From Rhexocercosporidium sp. MPI-PUGE-AT-0058 (taxonomy: Eukaryota; Ascomycota; Leotiomycetes; Helotiales): 64,000 nucleotides of DNA. The first letter of the stretch is position 1; each line of letters opens with the position of its first letter. Positions 45,690-56,490 of this stretch are shown here, piece after piece. A program made the translations under genes and the position numbers. Location: the NCBI GenBank assembly GCA_020746875.1, contig JAGTJL010000008.1, forward strand, positions 1,550,001 to 1,614,000, written 5' to 3'. The notes below the pieces were generated by a model. The model was not told where the DNA came from, ran no database searches, and was given only the letters and a program-made list of their open reading frames with translations.

Positions 45690-47336
45690 ATGCGCTGTGC
45701 CACTTCACTCCTCCTGCTTACCTGTATCACAGCATGCGCCGCTGTCAATGACCACGTTGATTTCGATCAAGCATGCTGGATCATCAGAAATGAATCGGTA
45801 GCTCAAGATCCCTCGCTAGCAAACAACACCAGCTCAAGATGCGCATCGCAATATGCTCTCTTTCCAAACGACCCAGCTCTGCCCGTCACCGTCTCTCTAC
45901 CTGAGTGTCTCGCTCGGTGGCCAGGTTGGCAAATGTCGCAAGTCTCCCAACTATCGCAATGGATCGGTCCACTTGTTGGTTTCTTACTGCCAGCTCTGGT
46001 CTTCGTCTTGACCATCCCGAGAAACTATCGCATGCCTCGCGGAGAGAAGTTATTCGATAAGAATATCTTTCTTAGTGTCCTCTGGCTGGTTTTCGCATTC
46101 GGTATCATGATACTTGACATCATCTCCTGGATCATCGCCGTGTTTGGACTTGCTGGTCTCATGATGGTCGGCGCAATTGACGAGAGCTTGAAGGACTGGA
46201 TGATACTGAAAGAGATCGAGAGGGAGGTGGCAAAGGGTGCTTTGGGGAAGTTTCAACGTCGGCAAGCTGCGTATGCAATCTCGTTGACTTTGATTGGGAC
46301 TTTCGTGCCTCGAGTGGATCCGAATAGACAACTAGGAGATGATTTGGTCGATAAAGTCATCATTGGAGTATGTGACACGAAGGTCGAGGATGCGCAAAGC
46401 AAGCTCCGCCTCTTACTCGACCATCAAAGCTCGTACGGCATCCAGATCGGAGCACCTGTCGTCTTCTATCTCGGTGCCTACGGCTATGCACTATTCGATG
46501 CCTCTTCGAAACTTGGAGATAATGATACTGCGCACGCCATCGCCTTCGGTCTATGGTACGGAATCGTCGTCCTGACCGCGACAGCCTGTTGTTGCGTCCT
46601 CGGGATGACACGATCCGCAACCTTGGAAGCCATCTTCGGGCAAGTTCAGGGCTCCAAAAATGCAAGCAGGTTCGCCCTCTCCAAGTCACCGTACCACACT
46701 GTCGCACTTTGGTACCGAGGAGACTGTGTACGAAGCTGGACGGTGGACGCAATTGTCGGTCCAATGGCACCATCCATTCCAAGTATCGAGAGGATCCTAA
46801 ATTCACGAACCATCAGACTCGTTGCTTGTATCCTCACAATTCTGGGTATCACAATCGTCTGTGCCCTTGCGATCTCTATTTCATATTTCACGCCCATCAT
46901 CGGCTTCGGCTGCCGAGCTACCACCGTCCTGTGCTACGCTGGCTGTCAGATCATCTTGATAATCTGCTGGTTTTGCTCAAACTTCCACCAAGGCGAAATG
47001 AGACCCTGGCTCAAATGGCCCGTCTACATCCTCGGCTCGGTCTGCATCACCTTTGCGGTCTTCTGCTCCATTGGAGGAACGATCATGCAACTCCTAGGCG
47101 TGTACCGGAACTGTATCTGTAAAGCTGGACTCGGGCACTGGCTCAATACCCAAGGTGGAGTCGTGAGTCTGGCGACGGATACAGCAGATCATCGCGATTA
47201 CGCGCACTTGTGGATCAAGATCGGGAGTGCGGGGATTGCGTATATTGGTGTTGCGTGTGTATTTGGGTGGGGGTACTTCGTCAAAATGAAGGAGAAGTGT
47301 AAAAAGCAGATTGATTCGCTTGGAAATCTACATTAA
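45690..47336 (+). CDS. Multi-pass membrane protein of unknown function with signal peptide
   Basis: Single exon, 548 residues. It begins with a cleavable-looking signal (MRCATSLLLLTCITACAAVN), then a 75-residue lumenal or extracellular part with cysteines (DFDQACWIIRNES, SSRCASQY, LPECLARWPGW), then about eight membrane segments, the first being IGPLVGFLLPALVFVLTIP after residue 90. A large loop (about 180-240) carries EIEREVAKGALGKFQRRQAA and the later segment holds paired Cys residues (ATACCCVLGM). The fungal family is one I have seen as hypothetical protein but cannot name. It has no catalytic motif or obvious transporter signature. Extracellular receptor-like or channel-like roles are speculation. 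Confidence 0.7.
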   Translation: MRCATSLLLLTCITACAAVNDHVDFDQACWIIRNESVAQDPSLANNTSSRCASQYALFPNDPALPVTVSLPECLARWPGWQMSQVSQLSQWIGPLVGFLLPALVFVLTIPRNYRMPRGEKLFDKNIFLSVLWLVFAFGIMILDIISWIIAVFGLAGLMMVGAIDESLKDWMILKEIEREVAKGALGKFQRRQAAYAISLTLIGTFVPRVDPNRQLGDDLVDKVIIGVCDTKVEDAQSKLRLLLDHQSSYGIQIGAPVVFYLGAYGYALFDASSKLGDNDTAHAIAFGLWYGIVVLTATACCCVLGMTRSATLEAIFGQVQGSKNASRFALSKSPYHTVALWYRGDCVRSWTVDAIVGPMAPSIPSIERILNSRTIRLVACILTILGITIVCALAISISYFTPIIGFGCRATTVLCYAGCQIILIICWFCSNFHQGEMRPWLKWPVYILGSVCITFAVFCSIGGTIMQLLGVYRNCICKAGLGHWLNTQGGVVSLATDTADHRDYAHLWIKIGSAGIAYIGVACVFGWGYFVKMKEKCKKQIDSLGNLH

Positions 47337-47903
47337 ATTGAGTGGTGAGACTAGAGTATGATAATACGATATGCAGGAAGGAGTTAAGGGTGTGAATATA
47401 CCCTGGGATGATCTGATTTCAAATGGCGTTATTTTCATTAACATTGAGGGATTGGGAACACTGGATTGGAATGTGGAGATCGACGATAGACAGAGGGACG
47501 TATACCGTAACGATATTTAATATTCCGTTCACATCTGAAGACTAAATCTTTGAACAATCATCCAGACGAGAACACTTGACACATCATGGTAAGACAAAAA
47601 CGTAAGAAATTGTGCCTATTACTCAGTGTTTTTCTCCATCAAAGATCCGAAGCGAAGTCTACCTAGGTGCCTACTCAACAGGGGTTCGGCTCGCTTCCAA
47701 GACTTGTTTGCTTCTCGCTGGAGCAGTCTGGTCTGGTCTGTGATCATGAACAACCCAATCGAAGCATCTCAACGTTCCACGCCTTACAAACACCAAATCC
47801 AGACAAGATATCCCTTCGTAAAAATTACGTGCTCAAATCCCCATCTGGAGAATCCTTACCTACCTGATCCAGAAGGTGCGCCTTCCACGAACAAGCAGCA
47901 AGA

Positions 47904-47929
47904 ACGGACCGGTCAGGTGACCGGTCCGT
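47904..47929. promoter_or_regulatory. 26-bp palindrome, CGG...CCG type, putative regulator site
   Basis: Arms ACGGACCGGTCA and TGACCGGTCCGT are exact reverse complements of 12 nt each, separated by the dinucleotide GG. The outer CGG and CCG triplets have the form bound by dimeric Zn2Cys6 factors, and inner ACCGGT repeats give two CCGG units. It lies between 45690-47336 (+) and the serine dehydratase (+). An operator role is inference. Confidence 0.6.
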
Positions 47930-48194
47930 GTAGAGCCGGGAGCCGCTAGGTTCTCGTTTTTGAGAGCTGGTCTCGGGCAAGAGAGTGGATTGCGCCAATG
48001 AGGAGGGAGTAAATAGAGAAAGTTTCTCAACGTGCCTTTACGTGCGTCTCAACCTGGATTCTTGGTTCGGATCTGGTGATGGATGAGACGTAATAATGTG
48101 GTGCGGTGAAGAGTCTGAGGAGGGTTGTTATTCTTGGATGGAGAAGTGGAGAATGTGGATATGCATGTGGATGTGACTCGGAAGGGAGGGCATG

Positions 48195-48202
48195 TATATA
48201 AG
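48195..48202 (+). promoter_or_regulatory. TATA box of the serine dehydratase gene
   Basis: TATATAAG is a good match to TATAWAWR, about 160 bp upstream of the ATG at 48362, with CT-rich sequence downstream as usual for fungal core promoters. Confidence 0.55.
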
Positions 48203-48361
48203 AATGTACTGCTGTCTGGTTATTTGGGGAGTAAGATACCCAAGAAACTCTCAGACAACTCTTTCATTTAATCGTTTCCCGTTCTCCTACAATCTACTTG
48301 AAATTCATTTTCTCTCAGAACCCGATCCAGACTTGACTTGATATCCACTCCCGTCGTCAAG

Positions 48362-49587
48362 ATGTCCGAAAACCTTTGGACTCGCACTCCTCTCATCGAG
48401 TCATCTTCCCTCTCCACAGCAGCAGGATGGTTCGTCCCTCACTCCTATCTTCAAACCACAAAGTCTAACAACCCCACAGTAGAATATTCCTCAAATTGGA
48501 CAACTACCAACCATCCGGGTCCTTCAAATACCGCGGCATCAGCCACCTCATGCAAAGCGCCATGCTCAACCGCGATCCCCAATCTCTCACACACCTACAC
48601 TACTACTGCTCGTCGGGCGGGAACGCTGGCATCGCCTGCGCTACTGCAGCTCGCTCAATGGGATACCCTGCCACAGTCGTCATTCCTCTCGCAACATCTC
48701 CGTTCATGGTCAATAAGATCCGCTCTCTAGGAGCTACTGTACACCAAGTTGGCGCGAGTTGGGCAGATGCTGATCGATATCTGAAAGAGAACTTGCTGTC
48801 GAAGGACCCACATGGGTTCTATGTTCCACCGTTTGATAACCCGGTTATCTGGGAGGGTGCTTCGTCTATGTTCGAAGAGGTGTATGAGCAGATAGAGGAT
48901 GAGGAGGGTATAGATGGTGTTGTGTGTAGTGTTGGTGGTGGAAGTCTGTTGACTGGGATCATGACTGCTATTGAGCGGAACTTCACGCCTTCTCTACGAA
49001 GACCACAGCCCCCGAGGGTGTTGGCGGTAGAGACTCGGGGAGCGGAAAGTCTAAATGCGAGTCTCAAGGGTGGGAAACATATCACGCTGCCGAAAATCTC
49101 TAGTATAGCCACGTCACTGGGTGTTGTCCGCGTTGCTTCGAGAGCGTATGAGTTGGCGCAGCGGAGTAATGTCACGAGTCTGGTGTTGAGCGATGCAGAG
49201 GCGGCGATGGGATCGGTTCGCTTTGCGGAGGATGAGAATGTCCTCGTTGAGGTTTCGTGTGGGGTTGGTCTTGCAGCAGTATATAATGGTGAACTGAGGA
49301 AAGCCATGGGGAATGATATGGGTGATGAGGAGTGGAGCGAGATGAAGATTGTCGTCGCTGTGTGTGGTGGTAGCGATGTGACGTCTGACCTACTGGAGAA
49401 GTACAGGCAGAAGTACGCTGCGGAAGCTCCTGGTGTGATGAGACGGCCAGCTGATGAGGCTGTCTCGTTTGGCAACTTCACTGGCCGAAGGTGCAGCCAG
49501 AGCCTTGGTATTCTGGGTTTTGATGCTTCCTTATCTGAGAAGGACGAGTCTTTATTTAGCGTCAGGCCCTTCGAGGTTGCCTGTTAA
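48362..49587 (+). CDS. L-serine (L-threonine) dehydratase, PLP-dependent
   Basis: Two exons, 48362-48429 and 48480-49587, 391 residues. Splicing gives STAAGCRIFLKLDNYQPSGS/FKYRG, with the PLP lysine at residue 39 in SGSFKYRG. The phosphate-binding SSGGNAG and the glycine loop SVGGGSLLTG are present, as is the C-terminal CGGSDVTSDLL. The fold-type II enzyme deaminates L-serine (and often L-threonine) to pyruvate (or 2-oxobutyrate) and ammonia in the cytosol or mitochondria. The donor GTTCGT is less usual than GTRNGT but is the only one that restores the frame. The gene converges on the Zn2Cys6 factor, whose 3' end is 65 bp away, and its promoter holds the 26-bp palindrome. Confidence 0.93.
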
Positions 49588-49652
49588 TCATAATCGAAAG
49601 TATTGAAAGATGCTTGATGCTTCTTATCTGCTATGAAATGATTATCTCCGTC

Positions 49653-52241
49653 TCAAGATGCTTCATTGTAGAAATAGGTAGAGCCCGGAGCTCCGAACAA
49701 AGTCCAGTCGTCTATCGTAAATGCCCAGTCTTCGGGGATTTGGTCGAACAATGATAGATTTGGATGCTCAAGGCCCGCTTGAGGTTCTTGGAGAGTTTGG
49801 AAACTGAGATCGGTAGCAGACATGTTGTTGGATGGCACATTTGCCCAATCATTCCCTGTCGCTGGAATACTGCAAATATTGTTTGGTGGGACAGTTTGAC
49901 CTTGAGGCTGGGACGTGAGAGGTCCAATAGCCAGGCCAGAATTTGTTGTGCTGGGATCTGGACGAGGTGACTTTCCATTCAACGCTGACATGGAAGCATA
50001 GTCGAATACCTTCCACATGAGACTCATATCATCGCTCGCAAGCCCAACCCTTTCGCTTTCGACGGCAGGTAGAATTCCATCATAATCATCCTGCGAGTAG
50101 TACAGGGTATGGCGATGGCGAAGTCTAGCTGCCAGCTCTTCCACTATCCCAAGCTATGACACGATTAGCACCAAACTGGCGAGGCTGATTAATATAGAGT
50201 CTACCAATTCCGCAATGCTATTCCAGTACTTGGAAAGCTTCGTCAGATATCTAATTGCACTACGGAAGCTCAACGTGGCCGCTGCTGCGACATCTGCGTG
50301 CTTACTTAACGTGTGTTCCAGCTGGATGGTAGCCGCGATTGCTGTAAGATAGCCAATGAATGGGTCGTGGAGCATCATGTCAGCTTCGTCCATTTCGTCC
50401 AGGAACCTGATAATCCAACGGGAATGGATGAGTGAGCTCTTGTAGGACTTCTGGAGGAAACTTGGTGGGACTTTCCGTATGACATGTTTCAATTTGATGA
50501 ACATGATGAACGGATGATGGCTAAAAATCATTAGCACGTCGTAAGGCAATCAGATGACATGAGACTTACATGCAACACTGTATTGACATGTAAGCCAGCT
50601 GAAAGCACAGCCATGACGCGAAGTATGGCCGTAGATGTGGCTCATGTATTGCCCGGCGAGGGAAATCGACCTCTCTATATCGATGTGTGGAGAATTCTGG
50701 AGAACAATCAGATCAGGATTTGTTGAATAGGGATTCAGCTTGTTTCACCTGGTTCAAAATCGGCGAATCGGTATTCGATAGTAGCAAGATCAGATGTAGG
50801 ATGCCAGGGCGGCATATCGCTCTTGTTTGTCGTTTGGAATACATATCGAATAGCATCATCCCAAAGCGAATACACGCCTACCAGGAGAGCCGAAAGATCC
50901 TGCTCATTGGACGGAGGGTCGCTTTTGGAGGTGGAATCTTGCTTTGCACCTCTTCGGAATTCCTCGAGTAGCAATGCTCCTTCCCACGTTGGCTTCGGGA
51001 GCTGATAAGCCTGGTAAGGTTGAGAAGGAGATACTAGGCGGGTAATGCTGAAGGTACGATCTAGCATGAAGAGAGTCCAAGTGCATCGGATGACCTCTTC
51101 ACTCCTCTTCTCGTTTACGGCGTCTTTGGATTCGGAGAGATAGCCTAAAGACTGGGCGATGCGAACACCGAGAGAGATTTGAGTGTGAGCTCGTTGGACC
51201 CTCCCGTCTGTGGAGTCAATGACTTGCTAATTCTTTGAAGCTTTCTAGAAGACCTACCAGCGAAGTCAACCTGGGCCAGGAGACAAAGTCCCTGCAAATA
51301 TTCAAGACTAGTATCTCCTTCTCCGTACCGATGTAGAAGATCGTGCCATGATCTCTCTGTCAGGGCACGAATCCAGTCGTCCGTCTTTTGTTGCTCCGTC
51401 CAAAAGCCATGTGAGGAACAGCGAATACTCAATGCGAGCATGGGATTGAGAACCACAGGGTCCAACGAACAGTTTGGTCCTAGCGAAGAAGTTTGACACA
51501 TCAAATTGTAAGGTTGAGCGTGGAAACACGTAAAATATGTAATAATACCATCTTTAACCGCATCAGGAGGCAAATCTTTGATTCCATGATGGCTATTCGT
51601 GTTAGCTGAGGCTAACAATCTCGGCCAGGAATCTCACAGTGTCTGAAATTGTTGACTGGAAGGGTGCGGTCTTGGCGATGTGAAGTTATTCTGAAATCCA
51701 ACCGCCCCTTGAATCTGCCTTGTAGAGTTTCTTGCATGAGTTGTCAGGTCTTCTGGTGCAGTAACAGCTGGCCTGGGGCTGTTTGAAGCTGGCACCACTT
51801 TCCTAGTATCGTGGATAAGTATTTGAGCACGTGCAGGAGGATAGAACTTACTGCATGGAAGCTGCAAGCTCCTCCAACTTCTGTTCAATGTTACCAAACC
51901 TTTTCGAGACCTTTACCTAGTCAGTACGATATCCTCAAAGATACTACGTGACTTCTCACCTCACCTCCTGGTAGCTCATCATGTGACCGATCAGAGGATC
52001 TCTTCCTTTTACGGGCTTCGGTTTCCTGAGCCTCGTACAAGCAATTCTGGCCTAGCCTGCTGCATATTGAACACTGTGGCTTTTCTCCAGGACATTTGGA
52101 TTTCTTGCGTCTGGTAATATCAGTGGATGTCCCCCGTTGGTGGTTGAGAAGCAGACGTTACCGGCAGTTCAGGCACGCCTGTCTTATCCTTCTAATGGGA
52201 CTGGAACGACCGCCAACCCGTTGATAGTTTTGATCAGCCAT
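49653..52241 (-). CDS. Zn2Cys6 transcription factor with fungal-specific regulatory domain
   Basis: Nine exons on the minus strand: 52162-52241, 51960-52110, 51852-51910, 51638-51802, 51258-51592, 50749-51207, 50570-50696, 50205-50520 and 49653-50153, giving 730 residues. The zinc cluster is formed across the first intron: CLNCRRKKSKCPGEKPQC followed by SICSRLGQNC, with basic residues after it (ARKRKRSSDRSHDE). A short coiled-coil (VSKRFGNIEQKLEELAASMQ) suggests a dimer. The fungal-specific middle domain includes GRVQRAHTQISLGVRIAQSL, GYLSESKDAVNEKRSEE and VIRCTWTLFMLDRTFS. The acidic, Pro/Gln-rich C-terminus (SIPATGNDWANVPSN, SLFDQIPEDWAFTIDDW) is a likely activation region. Target genes are not known; the nearby palindrome and neighbours are candidates. 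Confidence 0.9.
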
Positions 52242-53020
52242 ACCTAGATCTGATCTTATGACTTGTCTGGCGATTCATGCTTGTAAATGAAGTCTTGATG
52301 GCGATTGAAGATGAGAAGTGTGGAGATTGCTGTTGGGGGGTGACACGCCATTCCAGAACAAGCAAGCGCTGTAGGGACGCCTTACAGTGGCATGTTTTGA
52401 AAGTTCATCCCTTCACACCTTCAGTTGGAAAACTCGACTAGATGTATCTTCGACACATAAAAGGGTTTCAGCTATGAGTTATGCACAATCAACCACGCTT
52501 CTATCGAAGTATTTTCGACAAGCGTCGTTAGACTCCTGATTCTCAGTAAGCAACAGCGAACGAAAGTGGTATGGCCTGCCCTGTCGATAACGGCCATAAG
52601 ATCTCAATTAACCGCATTCTCACCGTCTCCAACCTCACGAACTTCCATCTCCACGAAGTGTCTCCTTCTTTTCCTGATCTCAGCCTTGTGGCAGCGCCGA
52701 GGTTCTCTGTGTATCCAGACAAGGCTCCGGCACGAGGCTCCTGGTGGCTCTCAAGTCTTGAGCGGTAGCTAGCTTACTGTCCATCTAGCTCTGCTATGAT
52801 GCAATGCATGCATGCCAATGTTCAACAATTCCGTCATCGGACGCCTATCTTGTAGGGTGGGGTGTTCATTTGATAACCTTGGGGTAGCTTTCATTGATAC
52901 ATTACTCATCTCGCAATTGAGTCACCAGCTCAAGAGATTTAAATCCCTTTAAGTCTCATTCCGTGTTCCTCAGATCTCCAACATTCTCTCTCCATCTCTT
53001 GATTGTCTTCCAAAATCATA
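52242..53020. promoter_or_regulatory. Divergent promoter of the Zn2Cys6 factor and SDR genes, 0.78 kb
   Basis: Starts of both genes face away from this stretch. A 65-residue plus-strand frame at 52571-52768 lacks any domain or splice partner. I see no TATA box as clear as the one upstream of the dehydratase, and no zinc-cluster palindrome of the 47904 type. Confidence 0.4.
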
Positions 53021-53905
53021 ATGTCTAATCTGGATATCAACAACCTCTTCGGAGTCAAAGGAATCGTTGCTGTGATCACTGGAGGAGGTAGTGGTCTTGG
53101 CTTGAATGTAGCTAAAGCCCTCGATGCCAATGGGGCGAAAGCAGTCTACATTATCGGCCGCCGAGAGGAGAGTCTGAAGAAAGCTGCAGCTCAAGGCGTC
53201 AACGGCTCAATAATTCCAATCCAAGGAGATGTCACATCCAAAGACTCTCTCCAAGCAGCCGCCGACCGTATCCAGAAAGAACAAGGCTTCATCAACGTCC
53301 TCTTTGCCAACAGCGGAATTATCGGTGTCAGCACTGCCTCAACAGGACTTCCCACTGACCGGCAGCCAACTGTCAAGGAGTTCAAAGATGCAATGTGGAA
53401 ACCGAGCATCAAAGATTTCTCTCAAGCCTCTCATGTCAACGTATCTGGAGTTTTCTACACCGCACTAGCTTTCCTGGAACTCCTAGACGAAGGCAATAAC
53501 CGCAAGAACGTGGAGCAGAAATCCAACATCATCGTCACATCATCGGTCGCTGGATTCTCTCGCAAGATCGCAGCAGGAGTCTCCTACTCGGCTTCAAAAG
53601 CAGGCACCAACCATCTCATCAAAGTTCTTGCTACTGCCTTCAATCCGTACAAGATCCGGGTTAATGGCATTACGCCTGGAATGTTTCCTAGTGAGATGAC
53701 AGAGGGTCATTCTGCTTTCAAGAATGGTGATCCTACTAAAGAAGGGGGCATCTCGAGGACCATCTGTCCCCTGGAGAGGAGTGGATCTGAGGAGGATATT
53801 GCGGGGGCGGCACTATTTATGATGAGCAGAGCGGGAGGATATTTGAGTGGGAATATCACTGTCATTGATGGAGGAAGACTAGGGGATATGCCAGCTACTT
53901 ATTGA
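53021..53905 (+). CDS. Short-chain dehydrogenase/reductase (SDR)
   Basis: Single exon, 294 residues from the ATG at 53021. Classical SDR motifs: cofactor TGGGSGLG (about residues 24-31), NSG in place of NAG (FANSGII), the catalytic serine in IIVTSSVAGF, YSASKAGTNH with Tyr and Lys, and the INPGM-like segment VNGITPGMFPSEM. Arg residues after the second beta strand (IIGRREES) suggest NADP(H). The C-terminus ends with GGYLSGNITVIDGGRLGDMP. Substrate unknown. Divergent from the Zn2Cys6 gene. Confidence 0.92.
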   Translation: MSNLDINNLFGVKGIVAVITGGGSGLGLNVAKALDANGAKAVYIIGRREESLKKAAAQGVNGSIIPIQGDVTSKDSLQAAADRIQKEQGFINVLFANSGIIGVSTASTGLPTDRQPTVKEFKDAMWKPSIKDFSQASHVNVSGVFYTALAFLELLDEGNNRKNVEQKSNIIVTSSVAGFSRKIAAGVSYSASKAGTNHLIKVLATAFNPYKIRVNGITPGMFPSEMTEGHSAFKNGDPTKEGGISRTICPLERSGSEEDIAGAALFMMSRAGGYLSGNITVIDGGRLGDMPATY

Positions 53906-54656
53906 AGATGGCATACAAGAAGTAAGAACTCAGCCATGAAAGATTCTGCACATAGTAGACACTAGACATTCATTGTTCAGCAAGTACAAAGGCATCCAAA
54001 TATGTTTAAAGTCAAATCCCAACTCGGAGAACATGAACAAGTAATTTTCGGAACTTCCGTCTGAACAATGTCATTTTTGATATTTTCATGTCTCATGAAA
54101 GCTTTACAGCACCCAGCTAACCAAAATTCAATTGCGACTTCATTGTCAAATGCCCTTTTTATATGAAGGGTTCCTATCTTACCTACCTATCTCCTCATGC
54201 AAGGCTCGAAGAGCGAAAGATCCTCAAGTGCTGGGAATTGAGGATAACCGTTATGTTGTCGCAAATCTTTCCAAAAAAAAATTTACTGGAATAACAAGAA
54301 AATAACAAGCGACAATTCCAAAGGGACATTGGATGCAAGTGAGATTTGAACTAACCAAAACAAATGCCTACGAGTAAAGAATGAACATATATAAGTATCC
54401 AGGAACTAGCAGGGGAGGAATGCCAAGGCAAACCCCGCGATATCGCTTGAGTTTGTTCTCGACTTGACCTCGGCCTCGAACTACAACCTTGCTCTGTTGA
54501 ATGATTATTAAGTCTCACCTGCCTTCTCGCGCCAGTGAAGTTTATCTTCCGACAATGGCTTGTTCTTTGCCTCTGCCTTTGCAGCAACACTGCTCTCTCT
54601 ACAACGAACAGCATCTCTAAGTAGACACCCAGGAAGCAAGCAAGCACAACCCCAAG
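53906..54656. other. Intergenic spacer, 0.75 kb
   Basis: AT-rich, including an A-run near 54273-54283. It separates the SDR and split-barrel genes, both on the plus strand. Minus-strand frames near 54351-54753 are shadows of the next gene's start and leader. Confidence 0.4.
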
Positions 54657-56490
54657 ATGGCATTCTACGAAGCAGATGCAGCATGGCATGCAGGAGAAGA
54701 TGAAATGCACAAGCTGCTACGAATCCCACCCCAAGACAACCCGACACAGCCATGCCTCACACCCCAAGCTGCGAACACCCTCATCGGAGCACCGCTGATT
54801 GCCCTGGGTACTCTGGACGAACAGGGCAGACCATGGACGACGGTGTGGGGTGGAGAGGCGGGGTTCTCAAGAGCTATCGCACAAGGGATCATTGGAGTCA
54901 GGACAACAGTCGATCGAGAGAACGATCCTGTGGTGAAGGTGCTCATGGGTGACAAAGCGGATGGCGAGGTTATACAGGTACAGGGAACAGGAAAAATGGT
55001 CAGTGGCTTGACGATCAATCTGGAAACCAGGAAGAGGGTCAAGCTCTATGGTAGGATGGTTGCTGGAGCTCTTGCGGCGACTGAAGAGGGGATTGGGGAG
55101 GTGCAATTAGTTGTGAAGATTGAGCAGAGCTTGGGTGAGTGTCTGTCGATATTGGATCATCGATTCCATCTGACTCGACGAAGGGAACTGCCCGAAATAC
55201 CTCAACAAAAAGCAGATCGTGCCGCATATACCTCAACCCAAACTTGTTTCTAGTGACTTAAAACTACCACAAGGTGCCATTGATCTTCTTGCCAAAGCTG
55301 ACCTTTTCTTTATATCCTCGTCGAACCATGAATCAGATATGGATTGCAACAATAGAGGTGGACCACCTGGTTTTGTCAGAATACTTTCAAATACCGAGAG
55401 CGACGTGACCCTGGTGTACCCTGAATACTCCGGAAATCGGCTATATCAGACACTTGGTAATTTGCGGACAACTCCACGAGCTGGCTTAATCCTTCCAGAT
55501 TTCGAGACTGGCAATGCTCTGTATGTCACTGGAACAACAGAAATACTTGTCGGGAAGGATGCCGCGGAAGTCATATCTCACACAAACCTTGCCGTCAAGA
55601 TCAAAGTTGAAGCAACAAGATTTGTCTCGGATGGTCTCGCATTCAGGGGCCAGAACGGCGAATCCTCTCCCTACAATCCCCCGGTACGCTACTTATCGAC
55701 CGAAACTCCTCATAGTATAGGAGGTACAGAAAAGCAAACACACGCCAAGCTCATCGACAAGAAGATAATCACTCCAACGATTGCCAGATTTCGCTTTCAC
55801 ATTACAGATCAAGTAAAGGAAAGCAAATGGAAACCTGGACAGTACGTGGCATTGAGTTTCGCAGACGAGTTGGATATTGGATACAGTCACATGCGAGATG
55901 ATGATCCCAAGAGTCTGAACGACGATTTCCTGCGTACTTTTACTGTCTCTTCGCGCCAGGATGCGTTGGATGGAAATGACCAATTCGAAATCACGATACG
56001 CAGGGTGGGAGTCGTTACAGAGCATCTGTTCCAATACAATGTACGAGCAGAGCTGGAGCTACCAGTACAAGGCTTCGGTGGCGAGTTCATCGTCGAGCAA
56101 GTTGAAGGGGAGAATGTTGCTTTCGTGGCTGGCGGTGTTGGTATCACGCCTCTGCTGGCCCAGGCCCAAGATCTGGATATGGAACGACTGCATTTATTCT
56201 GGACGAACAGAGCAGATGATATTCCGTTAGTTACTGATACGTTCGATCGAATCCCTGGAATGGCTAAAGCTACCACTGTCTTCATCACCGGCAAGATCAA
56301 TGCTGAGTCTGAAGATTGGAAGAAGCTCATCGTTTCTGGAGCTAAGTTGGAGAAGAGGAGGATGACGGTTGAAGATGCAGGTTCATATTCGGCGAGTAAA
56401 TGGTATATGTGTACCGGAACTGCCTTTCGAGCTACATTATTGAAGTGGCTGGAAGGTAAGACTGTGCATTTTGAGGACTTCAATTATTAA
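54657..56490 (+). CDS. Fused FMN split-barrel (PNPOx-like) and ferredoxin-reductase-type FAD/NAD oxidoreductase
   Basis: Two exons, 54657-55134 and 55184-56490, 594 residues. Residues 1-310 form a PNPOx-like flavin-binding split barrel (LGTLDEQGRPWTTVWGGEAG..., and after the intron ADLFFISSSNHESDMDCNNR followed by GGPPGFVRI). From about 330 a ferredoxin-NADP-reductase-like module starts (KLIDKKIITPTIARFRFHIT) with the FAD motif RTFTVSS, the NAD(P)-binding GGVGITPLLA and the late CTGTAF motif. No 2Fe-2S cluster domain follows, so it is not the full phthalate-dioxygenase-reductase arrangement. A two-flavin electron-transfer role is likely; the natural substrate is unknown. Confidence 0.85.

Larger units (their letters stand above)
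47337..48361. promoter_or_regulatory. Promoter region of the serine dehydratase gene, 1.02 kb
   Basis: Contains a near-perfect 26-bp palindrome (see separate feature) 432 bp upstream of the serine dehydratase ATG and a clean TATA box, TATATAAG, at 48195-48202, about 160 bp before the ATG and followed by a CT-rich stretch. The 3' flank of the upstream membrane protein takes up the first part. No coding exon found. Confidence 0.6.

Noticed and set aside
52566..52772. Small frames in the SDR promoter
   Set aside because: Two overlapping short frames in different phases without domain or splice partners.
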